From: Apodemus sylvaticus
Taxonomy: Eukaryota; Chordata; Mammalia; Rodentia; Muridae
Assembly: GCF_947179515.1 (NCBI RefSeq)
Contig: NC_067492.1
Location: 14,011,416-14,075,415 of the forward strand
Length of the DNA stretch: 64,000 nucleotides
Direction of reading: 5' to 3'
In this document: positions 1 through 11,017 of the stretch, one piece after another
Layout of the letters: every line of letters starts with the position of its first letter
How positions within the stretch are numbered: the first letter of the stretch is position 1
The notes under the pieces: generated by a model
Seen by the model: only the letters and a program-made list of their open reading frames with translations
What the model was told of the DNA's origin: nothing
The model's database searches: none
Made by a program: the position numbers and the translations under genes

Positions 1-82
1 CTACTTAATACAACCTTTGGTTGTCTTAGATATTAGTGACATTAGATATTGTCACTACTTAATACAACAACCTTTGGTGTCT
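1..82. repeat. short direct repeat at window edge
   Basis: A segment at 1-26 (ctacttaatacaac then ctttggttgtct) recurs at 55-82 with a 3-base insertion and one base missing. The spacer contains a small inverted pair (gtgac/gtcac). It may be part of a larger array cut by the window edge. Confidence 0.6.
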
Positions 83-133
83 CCCTGTCATTTCTATCAT
101 GTATCGATGTAGCTGTTGTCTCTGGCACTAGAG

Positions 134-332
134 TGGGGGTGGCTCAGTTGGTAAGAGTTCTTACTGTGCAAGCATGGAGATCTAAGTTCAAATCCCCACC
201 ACTCATGTAAAATACCAGCCATGGGTATATGGTATGCCTTAAACCCCAGCATTTGAGGGATGGAGACGGTGGCTACTGAGAGCTTGTTAGCCAGTCTAGT
301 AGAAATGGGTTCAGTTTCAAGGCAATAATTCA
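134..332 (+). mobile_element. B4/RSINE1 SINE
   Basis: The left part is tRNA-like (ggctcagttggtaagag, then gttcaaatccccaccactcatgtaaaa) and the right part is B1-like (ccccagcatttgagggatggagac). This fused architecture defines rodent B4/RSINE1. The copy is diverged and lacks a clear A-rich tail. Confidence 0.8.
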
Positions 333-534
333 TAGAGCAGTCAAGGAACGTGCCTGCTCTCCTGTTCTGCTCTTCATACAGTAACAGAGCTGTGTCTACC
401 TGCTATGATCTGGCTCAAAATGATCCCAAACCCATGATGGCTTCCTCTGTATCCCACCTGGCCTCTGTAGAGCCTCGCCCCTACCCATCCCTGCCCAATG
501 CAACCATCCTAAGAGCCATTTTATAAGGACTTGT

Positions 535-640
535 TTATTTTCCCATCTAGACTATGGGATCCCTGAGAATAAGGCACAAACTTTATGTCTTCTCCTCCTT
601 TGTGCCTAGCATGGAGCCCCTATACATTCAATTTCAAGTG
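535..640 (+). mobile_element. L2 LINE 3' end fragment
   Basis: The text runs ctagactatgggatccctgag, then gcacaaactttatgtctt, then ttgtgcctagcatgg. This follows the L2 3' end pattern (tagactgtgagctccttgag, gactttgtctt, cccagcacctagc). It is an ancient, diverged copy. Confidence 0.55.
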
Positions 641-794
641 CAGAGAGAAATTAACCCAGCTGCAAAGTAAGGTCAAATGCCACTTGAGTAAGTGCTGTCC
701 TGTTTAAACAGAAGCGAAGCCACATTTCCACTTGGGTGAAACTTGGAATATGGACTGGCTGTGCATTCATGAGCTCCAGGACCACTTGAGACTT

Positions 795-837
795 GCCTCA
801 AACCAACAACCAAACAACCAAACAAACAACCAAACAG
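795..837 (+). repeat. CAAA/AACC low-complexity run
   Basis: Irregular runs of aaccaac and caaacaac. The flanks at 641-794 and 838-902 are unique, with no recognisable element. Confidence 0.8.
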
Positions 838-902
838 GCTGGTGAAGTCTGAGGACTGATACTGATACCAAGGTTGTCTTGTGGCTTCTACATATAGATA
901 TA

Positions 903-1016
903 CGTGTGTGATGAGCACACACACACTCACACACTCACACTCATTCCCAATACATTCACAAGAATAATAAAGGCAGAGAGAGTTGTCTGTGTGTGTTTAT
1001 GTGTGTGTATGTGTGT

Positions 1017-1080
<64 letters not shown>

Positions 1081-1224
1081 AAGAGAGAGAGAAAGAGAAA
1101 GAGAGAGAGAAATTAAGAAGGGGGATGGGAAGATAAAGAAAGGGAAGGAAGGAAGGAAAGAAAGAAGGAAAGAAAGAGAAAGAAAGAGAGAGAGAAAGAA
1201 AGAAAGAAAGAAGAAGGAAAGAAA

Positions 1225-1304
<80 letters not shown>
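903..1304 (+). repeat. compound CA/TG/GA/GAAA microsatellite block
   Basis: CA repeats (918-950) are followed by TG repeats (990-1016), a GA array (1017-1112), a short purine-rich linker, and GGAA/GAAA arrays (1135-1304). The stretches 1017-1112 and 1135-1304 are purine only on this strand. Long open frames crossing it in both orientations (Arg/Glu- or Phe/Leu/Ser-rich) are artefacts of the repeat. Confidence 0.97.
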
Positions 1305-1680
1305 CAAAGGTTAGCTTCTGGATGGGGTTATCATGCAGTGACACTGTGCACTGTGTACCATAGCTACATGTCATAAAACCCAGAAGACTGAATATTATAG
1401 TCTGGGTAGGGAGACTACAGAGGATCTCCCCAAACTCTAACTCCAGGGACCTCTGACCTACTCCCTCATGTTAACAAATACCCCGGGGCCTTTGGAGACT
1501 AGGCACCAGAGCTCATTGCACAACTAAGGGGTTTGTATGGAAGCTCGCGGGGAGCGTGCCAGAGCCCATTTCTAAACAGTCTGATGATTTATTTGATGCC
1601 TTTGGATATTTAAGTAGTCTGCAGTATACACCAAGTGTCTAAAATGTTTATTTTTATTTTTTTATTTTTTTTACTTTGCT
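1305..1680. other. unique non-coding DNA
   Basis: No gene or repeat family recognised. A T-rich run with scattered A lies at about 1645-1672. Confidence 0.6.
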
Positions 1681-1745
1681 TTAATGTGCGGGACCTCTCA
1701 CAACGCCTTGTACACCCCAGGCACTCAATAAATATGATTTATGAA
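1681..1745 (+). mobile_element. L2-like 3' terminal fragment
   Basis: The words ccccaggcactcaataaatatg and a following tatgaaagatg match the end of L2 (gcctggcacatagtaggcactcaataaatg). It is short, so MIR or a chance match cannot be excluded. Confidence 0.45.
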
Positions 1746-4289
1746 AGATGTAAATAAATCTAACCCAAGATTATGTCTGCGTTCATTAATTTGTAGCTCC
1801 AGCAGGCAGTCCCCATCTCCAAACTTGAAAAGAGAAAAATCCACAGCAAATTACAGAGAAAAGAAAAGGCAAAAACACACAACCCCTGGGCCGGCGTGAA
1901 AGTGGGGGAAACTCCCCGGAGTACAGTATGAGATGCCTGATGCTTGCCTTTTCTTTTGCTTTCGTGCTCACATGCTGTGTGACTTGGAGCCAGTTTCTTT
2001 GCTTTTTCTGGGTCGTGTCTTCTGAAATAAATATTGAATGTGTGGTTAAATGACAGATAGGTTGTGACCTTCGGAGGAGACCACGGAGGAGTCGATGCTG
2101 GGTAACAGAAGGTGTGGCCAATGATTCTCATTGGGGATGCATGGCCTGAAGGCTGCAGACTCACATGGTAGAGCTGAATTACAGTCTCTGCTGCCTCTGA
2201 GAGGAAGCAGTGGATGGAGAAGGGGTGTTACCTTGAGCCTAGTTCTGTGGCTCTTTGGATCTAGCTTTGTCCCCAGTACCCCATGGTGCTTCTGTCTTGA
2301 AGATGGTGACGATGGCTTATCCCACATTCCTGGATGCTAAGTCATGGATCTCTGTTCTCTGGGGCCTGGGGGCGGGGCTAGATTACTGAGCATGCTCAGT
2401 GCAGCTCTCCTACCCAGCCCTGACTTCCTGGCAAACCCAGCGATACAGGGCCTTTGCCCACTCTGCTTCTTGCCACCTTTGAGTAAAAGGGAAAAATAAA
2501 ACCCATGAGAGGGATGCTCAGTGGGTAGGGTTGCCAGCTGCCAGCAAAGCCCACCCGCTCTTAGAAGAAGATCCCACAATCGAGTCCCTGGCTGTCAGGC
2601 TCAGCAGCCTTGGGCATGTCAATCTCACTCTACCCCTCAGTCCCTTGGTGCTTCAACTGCACAGAACACACGCCAGTGTGCACGCCAGTCCTCCATTTGT
2701 GCTATTGCGCCTGTGCACACTGGCCATGGTCCCGGTGGTTCATCAAGGTCCTCTTCTCTGTCATTTCAGAATTGCTTACTGTGCATTTCCATTTCCTTAT
2801 CCACCTTCCAACAGGTGTTTGGGTCCTCAGCTCTTTTTATAAAACTGCTATAAACATTTATATAGTTTCTTTTCAGGGACAAATGCCCACTTTTTTATGG
2901 TAGTTTGTTAAATGTTGATTACATATGGTTAGGTATAGAGACATTTCTCCCCATTAGTAAAGGATACACTCTTTGATCCCTAATGCCCAGAACTATAGCT
3001 GGGTCTCACTCAGCTCTATATTCTGTTTTTTCTTCTTGTTGTAGACCTTGGAAACATCAGTGGAGGGTAAGAACTTTTATCTTTTCACATGACAGAATAA
3101 TTTTACAGCTTCCTGAGGGATGTAGCTAAATAGTCATTTCTCCCATGCTTAGGATATTATTAAATATCCTAATATTTAATATTAAAGATTACCTAACCTA
3201 GTAAACACTAAGATTCCATAAGAGTCACACTGAAAACCAACACGGAGATGCCTTAACTAACGGGGGATATTGTACACAGAGTGGAAACACTGTGTAAAGG
3301 ACACGGTGGAGCCAGATGACCGGCAACGTCATTGTACTAATTTAGAATGGTGTGCCATTTTGTTAAATGGTTAAAATTTGTGACTATTTTCATCTGGCAT
3401 TTTCCATTTGATATTTTCAAGTCATAGTTAACTGTAGATAACTGTAACTGTGAAAAAATACAACTGTAGATTAAGAGAAGTACCATGTGTTTATTATATG
3501 CTGTGATCTCTGGTGGGAAAACATGTCCCAGCAAGGGCTATCAGACATGTGCCTGTGTATTGGTGATATCATTGGATCCTAATGGCATTTGGGTCCCAAC
3601 TTTAGATCAGTTCTCCTTTCTCCCAGTCTTTGCGCATCCAGATTTTTGCTTCTGTGAAACACTGAACCTGGACTTCAGGTTGCAATGGCACGTTCAGCAT
3701 TTCTCCCTCCTGGAGTTCAAGCTGTCATAGGTGTCTCTCTAGGGACATGGCCAATCTCATCAGATGACCTTGCTCACCCCAGTTTGGGTAACAGGCTCTG
3801 CTGGACCATTTGGCCTGTGATCATGTCCCTTTGGCTGACCCCTCTAGTATTTCACAGGCTTACCACCTGCCCCAGTAACCTCCCTCGGTCTCCCAGATAC
3901 TGGGACTATGGGTTCCATGCTAGAAGCAAGCCCATATCTAAGTGTTCCAATGGACCAATCCTTGATGCAGGGGTCAGGTCAATAATCTAAACCACAGCTA
4001 ATCAAATGGAGTTCTGACATTGACATTTGAGTGATGGAACCATTTTCTCCTGGCCCAAGGAGCCTGAGACAGTACAGACCAGATCTCTGCTACCCCCCAT
4101 GCCCTGCTGAGATGCCCTGAGAACTACAGCTCTGCACCTTGTGTAGACTCACCTCAGGCAACTACGCTCTCATCCACCTCACTGTGAGAGGTGGTGGTTA
4201 GGGTGCTTGCTATCCACCAGTCCATCTCCAGAGGTTGGAATGCAGGGGTGAGCATAGCTACAAAGTACAAAACCAAGAATAGGCTTGTG
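1746..4289. other. long unique non-coding stretch
   Basis: About 2.5 kb without a SINE, LINE or LTR that I recognise and without a convincing exon. It holds a GC box beside a perfect palindrome (annotated separately) and a small AT-rich inverted repeat at 3151-3170 (8-base arms aggatatt/aatatcct, 4-base loop). Very old transposon remnants below my recognition limit are possible, especially at 3480-4060. Confidence 0.55.
2369..2400 (+). promoter_or_regulatory. GC box with adjacent 16-bp palindrome
   Basis: 2369-2378 reads GGGGCGGGGC, the Sp1/KLF consensus. Seven bases further on, 2385-2400 (actgagcatgctcagt) is a perfect palindrome. Its core resembles an NRF1 site (gcgcatgcgc) with both outer CpGs lost. 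Regulatory use is inferred only. Confidence 0.4.
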
Positions 4290-4355
4290 TGAGTCCAAGG
4301 CCTTGTGCATGCCAGACACATGTTCTACCACTAAGTCACAACCCAGCCATCATTG
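4290..4355 (-). mobile_element. ID-type SINE fragment
   Basis: Reads ccaaggccttgtgcatgcc, then gttctaccactaagtcacaacccagcc. This is the reverse complement of the ID element head (ggctggggatgtagctcagtgg). Diverged. Confidence 0.7.
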
Positions 4356-4539
4356 GTAAGAATTGGGGTCTACGATACCACAATGTGAATCCCAGCTAGA
4401 ACTGTCTCTTGAGACAAGTAAGTTAGAAGTCTCATTTTCTCTCCAGGCTGTAATGTGTAATGAAGACTCTGGCTAGCCTTGGTGACAAGCCTCACTACTA
4501 ATGACTACTTTCCCAGTTGTGTGGGAGGTTTAGCTCACT

Positions 4540-4725
4540 AAAGCATACCTCAGTGTACATACTCATCTGTAAAATGGGTCTAACCGTGTGATATTAAAGA
4601 TTGATGAAGCTGCTGTAAAAAAAAAAAAAAAAAAAAAAAAAAACAAACAAAAAAAAAAAACTCCTAGTAGCCTGGAATATATACTTAATCCATACTAGCT
4701 ACTGTGATTGTTATTATGATTATCC
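4540..4725 (-). mobile_element. MIR SINE, interrupted by poly(A)
   Basis: Reads actcatctgtaaaatggg, then after an A-rich run at 4617-4660, cctagtagcctggaatat and gctactgtgattgttatta. Together these follow reverse-strand MIR (cctcatctgtaaaatgggg, gtgcctggcacatagtaag, ttagctattattatt). The A run (broken once by caaac) sits in the element's middle. Confidence 0.7.
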
Positions 4726-5624
4726 CCCTTCTTTTCTCCCTAAGGAGGCCTTGCCGAAGGGTAAATAAGATCAAGTGCAAGAATGGATAACTAAGTAGAG
4801 TGTCAGTTCTGTGCTAAAGAAATATGTCATGCACGCTAAGAAGAGGCAGCATTGGAACAAGGGCACTTTGGTTATTATTTTATTGTCTATTTATACTTCT
4901 CTCTTCAGATGTTAATCAAGCACTCAGCCTGTACTGGGAGTTCCTATAGACTGAGCTGCACCATTGGGTGAAGCAAAACTGTCCTCTTGAGCTGTCCTAG
5001 TGGTGGGCAGGGGAGGAATTAGTGCATGCATGTGTGCCCATCAGTGGTGTGAGTCTAGGACTGGTGGAGTCTTAACTAACTTAACGAGACAGAGTGGATG
5101 ATGGAGTTTGGAGACTGGAGTGTTGCACTGAGGGCATCTCTTCCAGGTGGACAAGTGTGTGATGGGAGCTGGATGAGAGGAAGAGGAAGGTAGGCATCTG
5201 GGCAGAAAAAAACAACCAGGACTGAGTCTGTGGGAGCTGGGAGAAAAAGAAAAAACGAGACTAGCAGGAGCTGGAGAAGCGGGGCAGGGGGGGGGGGGGT
5301 GTAAGAGGTGATCTGGATTTTGGCTAAGGATGGGGAGCCGCATTTGGGTTAGATCTATAAAGGAAACTTCCAACTTCACCTGGAAGCACAATGCCATGAG
5401 AGGAAACAGGCGCGTGGCTACAGATCCTTCCATGGGTGAGCTGGGTGCCACAGTAGCCCAGGCAAGGAAAGCCTCACATCCTTAGGAAACATTCTGTTCT
5501 GTGTTGCCCCCATTTCACGGATAGGCAAACCAAGTTGAAAACATCCAGAAAGAAATCCAGACAGCAGAGTCGCAGAGGGGGGAAAAGAGTCGGGAAACAG
5601 GTCAGTGAGAGAAAGTATTCATCT
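4726..5624. other. unique non-coding DNA
   Basis: No element or exon recognised. Contains a run of 13 G at 5287-5299. Confidence 0.6.
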
Positions 5625-5745
5625 TCAGCTAGGTGTGCTGGCTCCTCCGTGTAACTGCAGCACTGGGAAGCTGAGGCGGAAGGATGAGGAGTTTGGATCC
5701 AACATGAGCTACATAGCGAGTTCAAGGCTAGCCTGAGCTATGCTG
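5625..5745 (+). mobile_element. B1 SINE
   Basis: Reads gctaggtgtgctggctcc, gcagcactgggaagctgaggc, then gagctacatagcgagttcaag and gctagcctgagctatg, in B1 order. It ends in a purine-rich tail. Confidence 0.85.
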
Positions 5746-5842
5746 AAGAGGAGAGGAGAGGAGGGGGTGAGGGGGAGGAGGGACAGAGGGGAGGGGAAGG
5801 GAAGGAGAAGAGGGAAGACAAGAGAAGAGAGTAAGGGGGAGC
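5746..5842 (+). repeat. GAGGG-rich purine tract (B1 tail)
   Basis: G/A-rich DNA with only scattered pyrimidines directly follows the B1 and is likely its diversified tail. Several G runs could form a quadruplex on this strand. Confidence 0.8.
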
Positions 5843-6628
5843 AAACTACTTCTGTTTCATGACGCCCTATCAAGCTCTGTGGAGACTCCCCTAAGCCTTC
5901 TTCCTCTCTGCATCCCAGGGGCTGACACCTCCCTCTCTTTGCTCTGGTGCCTCTGAGTGACAGCCACACACACTCCAATGTCTGGCTTTCCGGGCCAGGG
6001 CAAAAGAGTTAGAAACATCGTTTTCATCTTCCGTGTGGGATTAGGTCAGCATTAGCTCTTTATTTGTTGAGGGACTTGATCTCATTACAGATCAATTTGC
6101 TGAGTATTGAATACATGGGACAGGGAGGCGCTTCATTCTCTCAGCTGCCCGCTCTGGTTCTGAAGTATCTGAGGCCGTTTCCATGCCCGCGCAGAGACTA
6201 GTTCAAGGTCCTGTTCTATGGGTTTCCACAGTTTCCTCCCGTTGTCTGTCACTCAGGGGGCTTGGCTGTCATATCCAGTGTTTATGATATTTTGCCAGAT
6301 AAGAAAGGTGAAAGTGGAAAGGGAGCTTTGAAGTAGCTTGGGCTGGTAGAGATTAACTCTTACCAGCTGCTTCCTCGACGGCTGACATGAGCCAGCTCCC
6401 CTATCTCTGCAAGCTTTCAGCCCTGTTAGACCCCAGGGAGGACAGTGAGACCCCAGGGAGGACCGGAGACCATCACCATGTTCATGTCTCAAGCATGTAA
6501 ACCCTGTACCTGGATCCTGGTTGTTAGGGAAATGAACTATTTCAGAAGTGTTTCCCATTAGATGCCTAGTAAAACACACTTATTCTAAGCTACCCAGCTT
6601 TGGTCTCTTGTCTTTTCTCTCCAGCACC
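5843..6628. other. unique non-coding DNA with a 20-bp tandem repeat
   Basis: No repeat family recognised. A 15-base word (gaccccagggaggac) occurs at 6429-6443 and again at 6449-6463, a short tandem duplication. Confidence 0.6.
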
Positions 6629-6677
6629 ACACACACACACACACAGACACACACACACACAGACACACACACACACT
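6629..6677 (+). repeat. (CA)n microsatellite
   Basis: CA dinucleotides with two gaca interruptions. Confidence 0.97.
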
Positions 6678-7560
6678 ATGCATGCCCTGGACGTCCTACT
6701 CCTTGACTTTCTCCAAGCCCTTCGGTATCAACTTTAAGGTACTTGTCCTAATTGTGGCCGGGAGCTTAAAGCCTCACCACACACGTCTCACCTTCCTTCC
6801 ACCTCTGCTCAAAGATGGGTTTAACATCCATGGACCTGGAGCTTTCAAACTGTTTGGTTGCTAAGAAAGTCACATATACAAAATTTCTAGGACACTTGCC
6901 CAGTATTAGAGAGTGGGTCTCAGTCTGTCTCTATCTGGGAGAGGCCCTGGGATTTTAGTTTCTTTAACAAATTCACAACCTACACTATTGTCTTCTCAAA
7001 ATACTGGATGTATGCTAGCATCAAACTATGTCTGGAATGATCAGAACACAACGGAGGGTGAAGCATAAAATTGGATTGGTTTGCTGCGTGTATAGATAAC
7101 CTTTGACCTCTGGAGGAGGAAGAACAGCAGGGTAAGAACCCTCATGCCTGTTCTTTCATCAGCATCGGATCAATCAAGGACCAAACAGGCTTGCCAGCTC
7201 AATAGGTCAAAACTGTGCTTTAATTGAGATACCTTGGATTACTAGTAGTATGAAAGACCCAAGTTTATTGGCCAGGACCTAACCTATAATTTTGTAGTCG
7301 TTTTCATTTGGCAGAGTGTTTAATATATGTCTCTCTTCTGTGTGCTGCATGGATATTGACTATACAACCATGTCTTCCCATGGGAACCGATTAAGAATGA
7401 TAAATTGGGAGAGAGCAATTTGGGGTTTGTTTCAAGGCTGTATTTAAATAGAAAGTGGGCCTGTTTTACTCGGATTAAATATTACATGTCTATAAAAGAT
7501 AGCTCAGTTCTCTGACGTTGCTTTTACTCTCATTTTACAAAAGAAAGTCTTTTATAATTT
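6678..7560. other. unique non-coding DNA
   Basis: Nothing recognised. The composition turns AT-rich towards 7300-7560. Confidence 0.55.
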
Positions 7561-7755
7561 GGGCTGGGGATGCGGCTTTGTCGGTAGAGTGCTGGACTGG
7601 CGTGTATAAGCCCTGGGTTTGATGCCTATCATCATCCAAGACTGGGTGTGCCATGCCTATTTAGGAAATGAAGGCAGGAGTATCAGAAATTTGGGCCAAA
7701 CTGGGCTACATGAGATACTAACTGTGAGATATTAACTACAAACAAACCAAAAATC
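7561..7755 (+). mobile_element. ID-B1 dimer SINE
   Basis: Starts gggctggggatgcggctttg and tcggtagagtgctgg (ID, tRNA-Ala-like head with an A-box-like start). It continues with a B1-like half (gggtgtgccatgcctat, gaaggcaggag, aaactgggctacatgaga) and an A-rich end. A diverged dimer. Confidence 0.8.
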
Positions 7756-7849
7756 TTGTGTATATATCATAGCAAAGGTTAGGCAACTGTTCAGACATTG
7801 AGAAGACACCCTGGGACATGAACTGCTTTCCATCCTATGGAGGGGTAAA

Positions 7850-7853
<4 letters not shown>

Positions 7854-7903
<50 letters not shown>
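7854..7903 (+). repeat. (CT)n microsatellite
   Basis: About 24 uninterrupted CT/TC units. Confidence 0.97.
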
Positions 7904-7906
<3 letters not shown>

Positions 7907-7990
7907 GTTGCTCTTTTGTGTTTTGAAATTGTAATGTACTAAATGGATATTTTGAAAAGTGAATCTTAAGTGCAGTGATTTTCCAGTTGT

Positions 7991-8185
7991 ATTAGTTGAC
8001 TTTCTTGGCCCTATGATAAAATGCCGGACATAAGCAATTTGAGGAAGAAAGGGAGGGAGGGAGGGAAGAAGGAAGGAAAAGTTTTGGCTTATAGTTCGAT
8101 GGTACAGACCATCACGGCAGTAGGAGCATCTGGTTGCAAAGTCTTTACAGTCAGGGAGCAGAGAGAGATGGAGAAAGGTGTGTAG
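7991..8185 (+). mobile_element. RMER1-like rodent repeat, 3'-truncated
   Basis: Reads ttagttgactttcttggcc, then ggcttatagttcgatggtacag and tcatcacggcagtaggag-type text, then gtcagggagcagagagag. This is a common rodent family whose name I am unsure of (RMER1-type). A GGGA-rich microsatellite (8043-8080) lies inside. The usual 3' half is missing. Confidence 0.6.
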
Positions 8186-8746
8186 TTTTGGAACATGAGC
8201 ATGAAAATAAACACCAGAGGGATAGGGGCTAGCTGTAAAACAGACTCCTGTTCAGAGCTGTCATTGTTAGGGAGTACTCAGGACAGACACCACCACGGAG
8301 GACCACGGAGGATGCACGACTGCTCCTGATTCTGCATCCCCCATCTATACCTAGCACTAAACACAAATCACATAGGCAAGCTGGGACTGAAAGCGAAATA
8401 TCTTGGCAGAGAATTAGCCAGGGCTTAAGGTACCCATATCCTGGCACTCAATCAGATAAAGGGGTGTGCGGAACATCTGAAAGAGGAGTGATTCTTCAAA
8501 GGGTTCCATTTTAATTACAAACTGGTTGGAGACTATTCCTTCCCAAGCCCTCCTTCTACCTGGGTTCACTTCCAAAATGTAATGGAGTTAGATTAGCCAA
8601 ATGAAAGACTCCCCAGGTCACAGTGACAACCTCCCAGCCCAGCCTCTCTCCACTCTGTCTTCGTACAAGTGCCGGCTTGGCTCAAGGGATTTTAGCCTCT
8701 GAAGAGAATTAGCTTGCCCTATTTCATTAGGAGACTGGCTGCAGAT
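8186..8746. other. unique non-coding DNA
   Basis: No element recognised. A short tandem word (ccacggagga) occurs twice near 8294-8312. Confidence 0.55.
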
Positions 8747-8759
8747 CAAAAAGAGGAGA

Positions 8760-8816
<57 letters not shown>
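8747..8816 (+). repeat. (GA)n microsatellite
   Basis: Pure purine GA/GGGA array. Apparent open frames through it are repeat artefacts. Confidence 0.97.
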
Positions 8817-9592
8817 ATACTTGCCATGCGATTTCCATCCTACCCCAGCCTCCAGGAAGAACCTGGAAGTCGCAATGTGTTTCCATACTCCTGTCTAGCC
8901 CAACCAAATAGTCCCCCACAGCTGATGTTTCCCTATCATGCCTCAAATTTTATTTCCTTTGTCTCAATATTATCCTGAAAACAAAAGATTTTTTTTAAAT
9001 GGAGATTGTACACTACAGCAATGATTATTAGCCTAGCTGATAAGCCCTGCAAAGTCAGAAAAAAAGTGACTCTCTGTGAGACCATATTTGTAATACATGT
9101 ATTAGGCCCCCACTGAATGCCAGGCAGGCATGTTTCCTTTGCAAACATGCCGCTATGGGAAACACAACCGTCTTTCCCTTTTTGCTCACTTGTTTTAATT
9201 CAGAGAGCTGGGAGCCAGCATCTACGGGGCACAAAGGAGCAAACTGAAGCTCCAGGAAGCTCAGACGTGTGCTCGGATTCTCCTATCTTAGAAAAACAGC
9301 CACGGGAAGGCTGGCCCCAGTCTGGTGGGTACTTAAGAAGATTTTATGGTGATCTAGCAGGGCATTGGAGAGAGCAAGACCCTGCAAAGGATGCTTGCCT
9401 AGGAGTTAACAGTACTGCAAAAGCTTCCCGAGTTTCTATGAGGGCTTTACGTTTCTCCACCCTAAAACAGATTCCGAGGGTATTCTCCCCCATGGGCTTC
9501 CCGTGGCAATTCAAAGAGATGAAGTAGGCAAGACCTACAACCATGAAAGGCTTTGCAAGTGACATTATTCTTCCTGTGTATGTTCGCATGGC

Positions 9593-9593
<1 letters not shown>
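8817..9593. other. unique non-coding DNA
   Basis: No repeat recognised. The part at 9330-9580 keeps several CpGs and has a non-repetitive look, so it is a weak conserved-element candidate. Confidence 0.5.

Positions 9594-9625
<32 letters not shown>
9594..9625 (+). repeat. (CA)n microsatellite
   Basis: About 16 CA units. Confidence 0.95.
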
Positions 9626-9630
<5 letters not shown>

Positions 9631-9644
9631 TGAATGTGCAGACC

Positions 9645-9893
9645 AGAGATCCACCCCCTGAGATTGACTCCAGACTTGATTGTTTTAAACAGAGTCCCTC
9701 ACTGGTTTAGGACTCATCAGGTGCACTAGACTGCCTTTGAAGTGAGCCCTGGGCATCTGCTTCCCCAGCAGAGTGGGATTACAAGGAGCAAGCGCCTGGT
9801 GCTGCTTTTCATGTGGAAGCTATGGCCTGAACTTGGGTGCCCATGCTGTCAAGGCAAGCCCTTTATTGTACTGACTGAGCCACCTTTGCATCC
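9645..9893 (-). mobile_element. B4/RSINE1 SINE
   Basis: The reverse-strand B1-like half (gcatctgcttccccagcagagtgggattacaag, split here by divergence) is followed by the reverse tRNA-like head (gaacttgggtgcccatgctg, caaggcaagccctttat, actgactgagccacc). A diverged full-length copy. Confidence 0.75.
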
Positions 9894-10172
9894 CATTCAT
9901 GGGATGCTACCCTGATTAACAATTCAAGTCCCTTGCAAAGAGGAAATTTCTCATCAGGGCTAAGACAACACCATTTCTTCTTTGTAGGCTGCTCTAGGTA
10001 GAAGGGATTCCATTGTGATAAGGTCATCTGGACTGTTCAAGGCTCCCTCTTTTGCCAAATGATAATTCAGACTCAGATAACACGTGAAGTAACTACATCA
10101 TGGTTACGATCCATCCCCTAGCCCTCTGCCTACAAGGGAAACCTCCCTGAGAAAAGAGCTACAGAGGACAGT

Positions 10173-10184
10173 AAAGAGCCTTAG
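10173..10184 (+). repeat. L1 target-site duplication, left copy
   Basis: Sequence aaagagccttag, repeated exactly at 10682-10693 after the L1 A-rich tail. Confidence 0.9.
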
Positions 10185-10681
10185 CTATGTTCATAGCAGC
10201 CCTATTTATAATTGCCAGATGCTGGAAAGAACCCAGGTATCCCTCAACAGAAGAGTGGATGCAAAAAATGTGGTATGTCTACACAATGGAGTACTATTCA
10301 GCCATTAGAAACAATGAATTCATGAAATTCTTAGGCAAATGGATGGAGCTAGAGAACATCATACTAAGTGAGGTAACCCAGACGCAAAAGGTGAATCATG
10401 GTATACACTCACTAATAAGTGGATATTAACCTAGAAACCTGGAATACCCAAAACATAATCTACACATCAAATGAGTTACAAGAAGAAAGGAAGAGTGGCC
10501 CCTTGTTCTGGAAAGACTCAGTGAAGCAGTATTCAGCAAAACCAGAACAGGGAAGTGGGAAGGGGTGGGTGGGAGGACAGGGGGAGAGAAGGGGGCTTAC
10601 GGGACCTTCTGGGAATGGGGGGGGGCTAGGAAAGGGGAAATCATTTGAAATGTAATTAAAAAATATATCGAATAAAAAAAA
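10185..10681 (+). mobile_element. L1 LINE, 5'-truncated, rat-type 3' end
   Basis: The copy starts inside the C-terminal end of ORF2, passes the ORF2 stop at 10427-10429 and runs through a short 3' UTR. The UTR contains a G-rich polypurine segment (10556-10640) and ends in gaataaaaaaa. A 12-base exact target-site duplication brackets it. The 3' UTR text (gttctggaaagactcagtg, ggggaaatcatttgaaatg, atatatcgaataaa) is what I associate with rat L1. The intact duplication and low divergence indicate a relatively young insertion. It lacks the 5' UTR, ORF1 and most of ORF2 and cannot move on its own. Confidence 0.93.
10187..10429 (+). pseudogene. L1 ORF2 protein, C-terminal remnant
   Basis: The frame stays open to a taa stop at 10427-10429. 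It carries the conserved ORF2 C-terminal pattern: an MW-YTMEYYSAI block, then a KWMELE-type segment, ending SLISGY. Only about the last 80 of roughly 1,280 residues remain. Endonuclease and reverse transcriptase domains are absent, so it is non-functional. Confidence 0.9.
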
Positions 10682-10693
10682 AAAGAGCCTTAG
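10682..10693 (+). repeat. L1 target-site duplication, right copy
   Basis: Exact copy of 10173-10184, directly after the L1 poly(A) tail. Confidence 0.9.
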
Positions 10694-11017
10694 AAACCAA
10701 AAACATATTCTACACTATTACATGCCTAAGAAAACAAAGGTCATTGTGCGAGAACTTTCTGGAAAAAAAAAAAAGCAAACCAAGCTTAAGAACTCCACCT
10801 GCACCTTTTCCCCCAAAATGCTTTCCCACTTCCCCTCCCCCAGCATTCCAGCCCTGAGCCATTCTTCAGAAACTGGGCTTTTAAAAGCCTTTAAAATTTA
10901 AAAATCCAGTAGGCTTCTGCTGAACACCCACAGAGATTTGCCTGTTTCAGAGCCAACTCCTGTTCTGTGACAGGGCCAGCAAATGGAGCTGTTCAAAAGG
11001 CACCCTCAGAGGCCAGA
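10694..11017. other. unique non-coding DNA
   Basis: No family recognised. An A run lies at 10762-10773 and C-rich pyrimidine stretches at 10800-10850. Confidence 0.55.

Noticed and set aside
134..200. tRNA-like promoter boxes
   Set aside because: They belong to SINE heads (B4, ID, B2 here and elsewhere), not to functional tRNA genes. No cloverleaf with acceptor stem was seen.
904..1374. Long open frames (Arg/Glu or Phe/Leu/Ser-rich) on both strands
   Set aside because: They are translations of the GA/GAAA microsatellite and have no complexity or domain.
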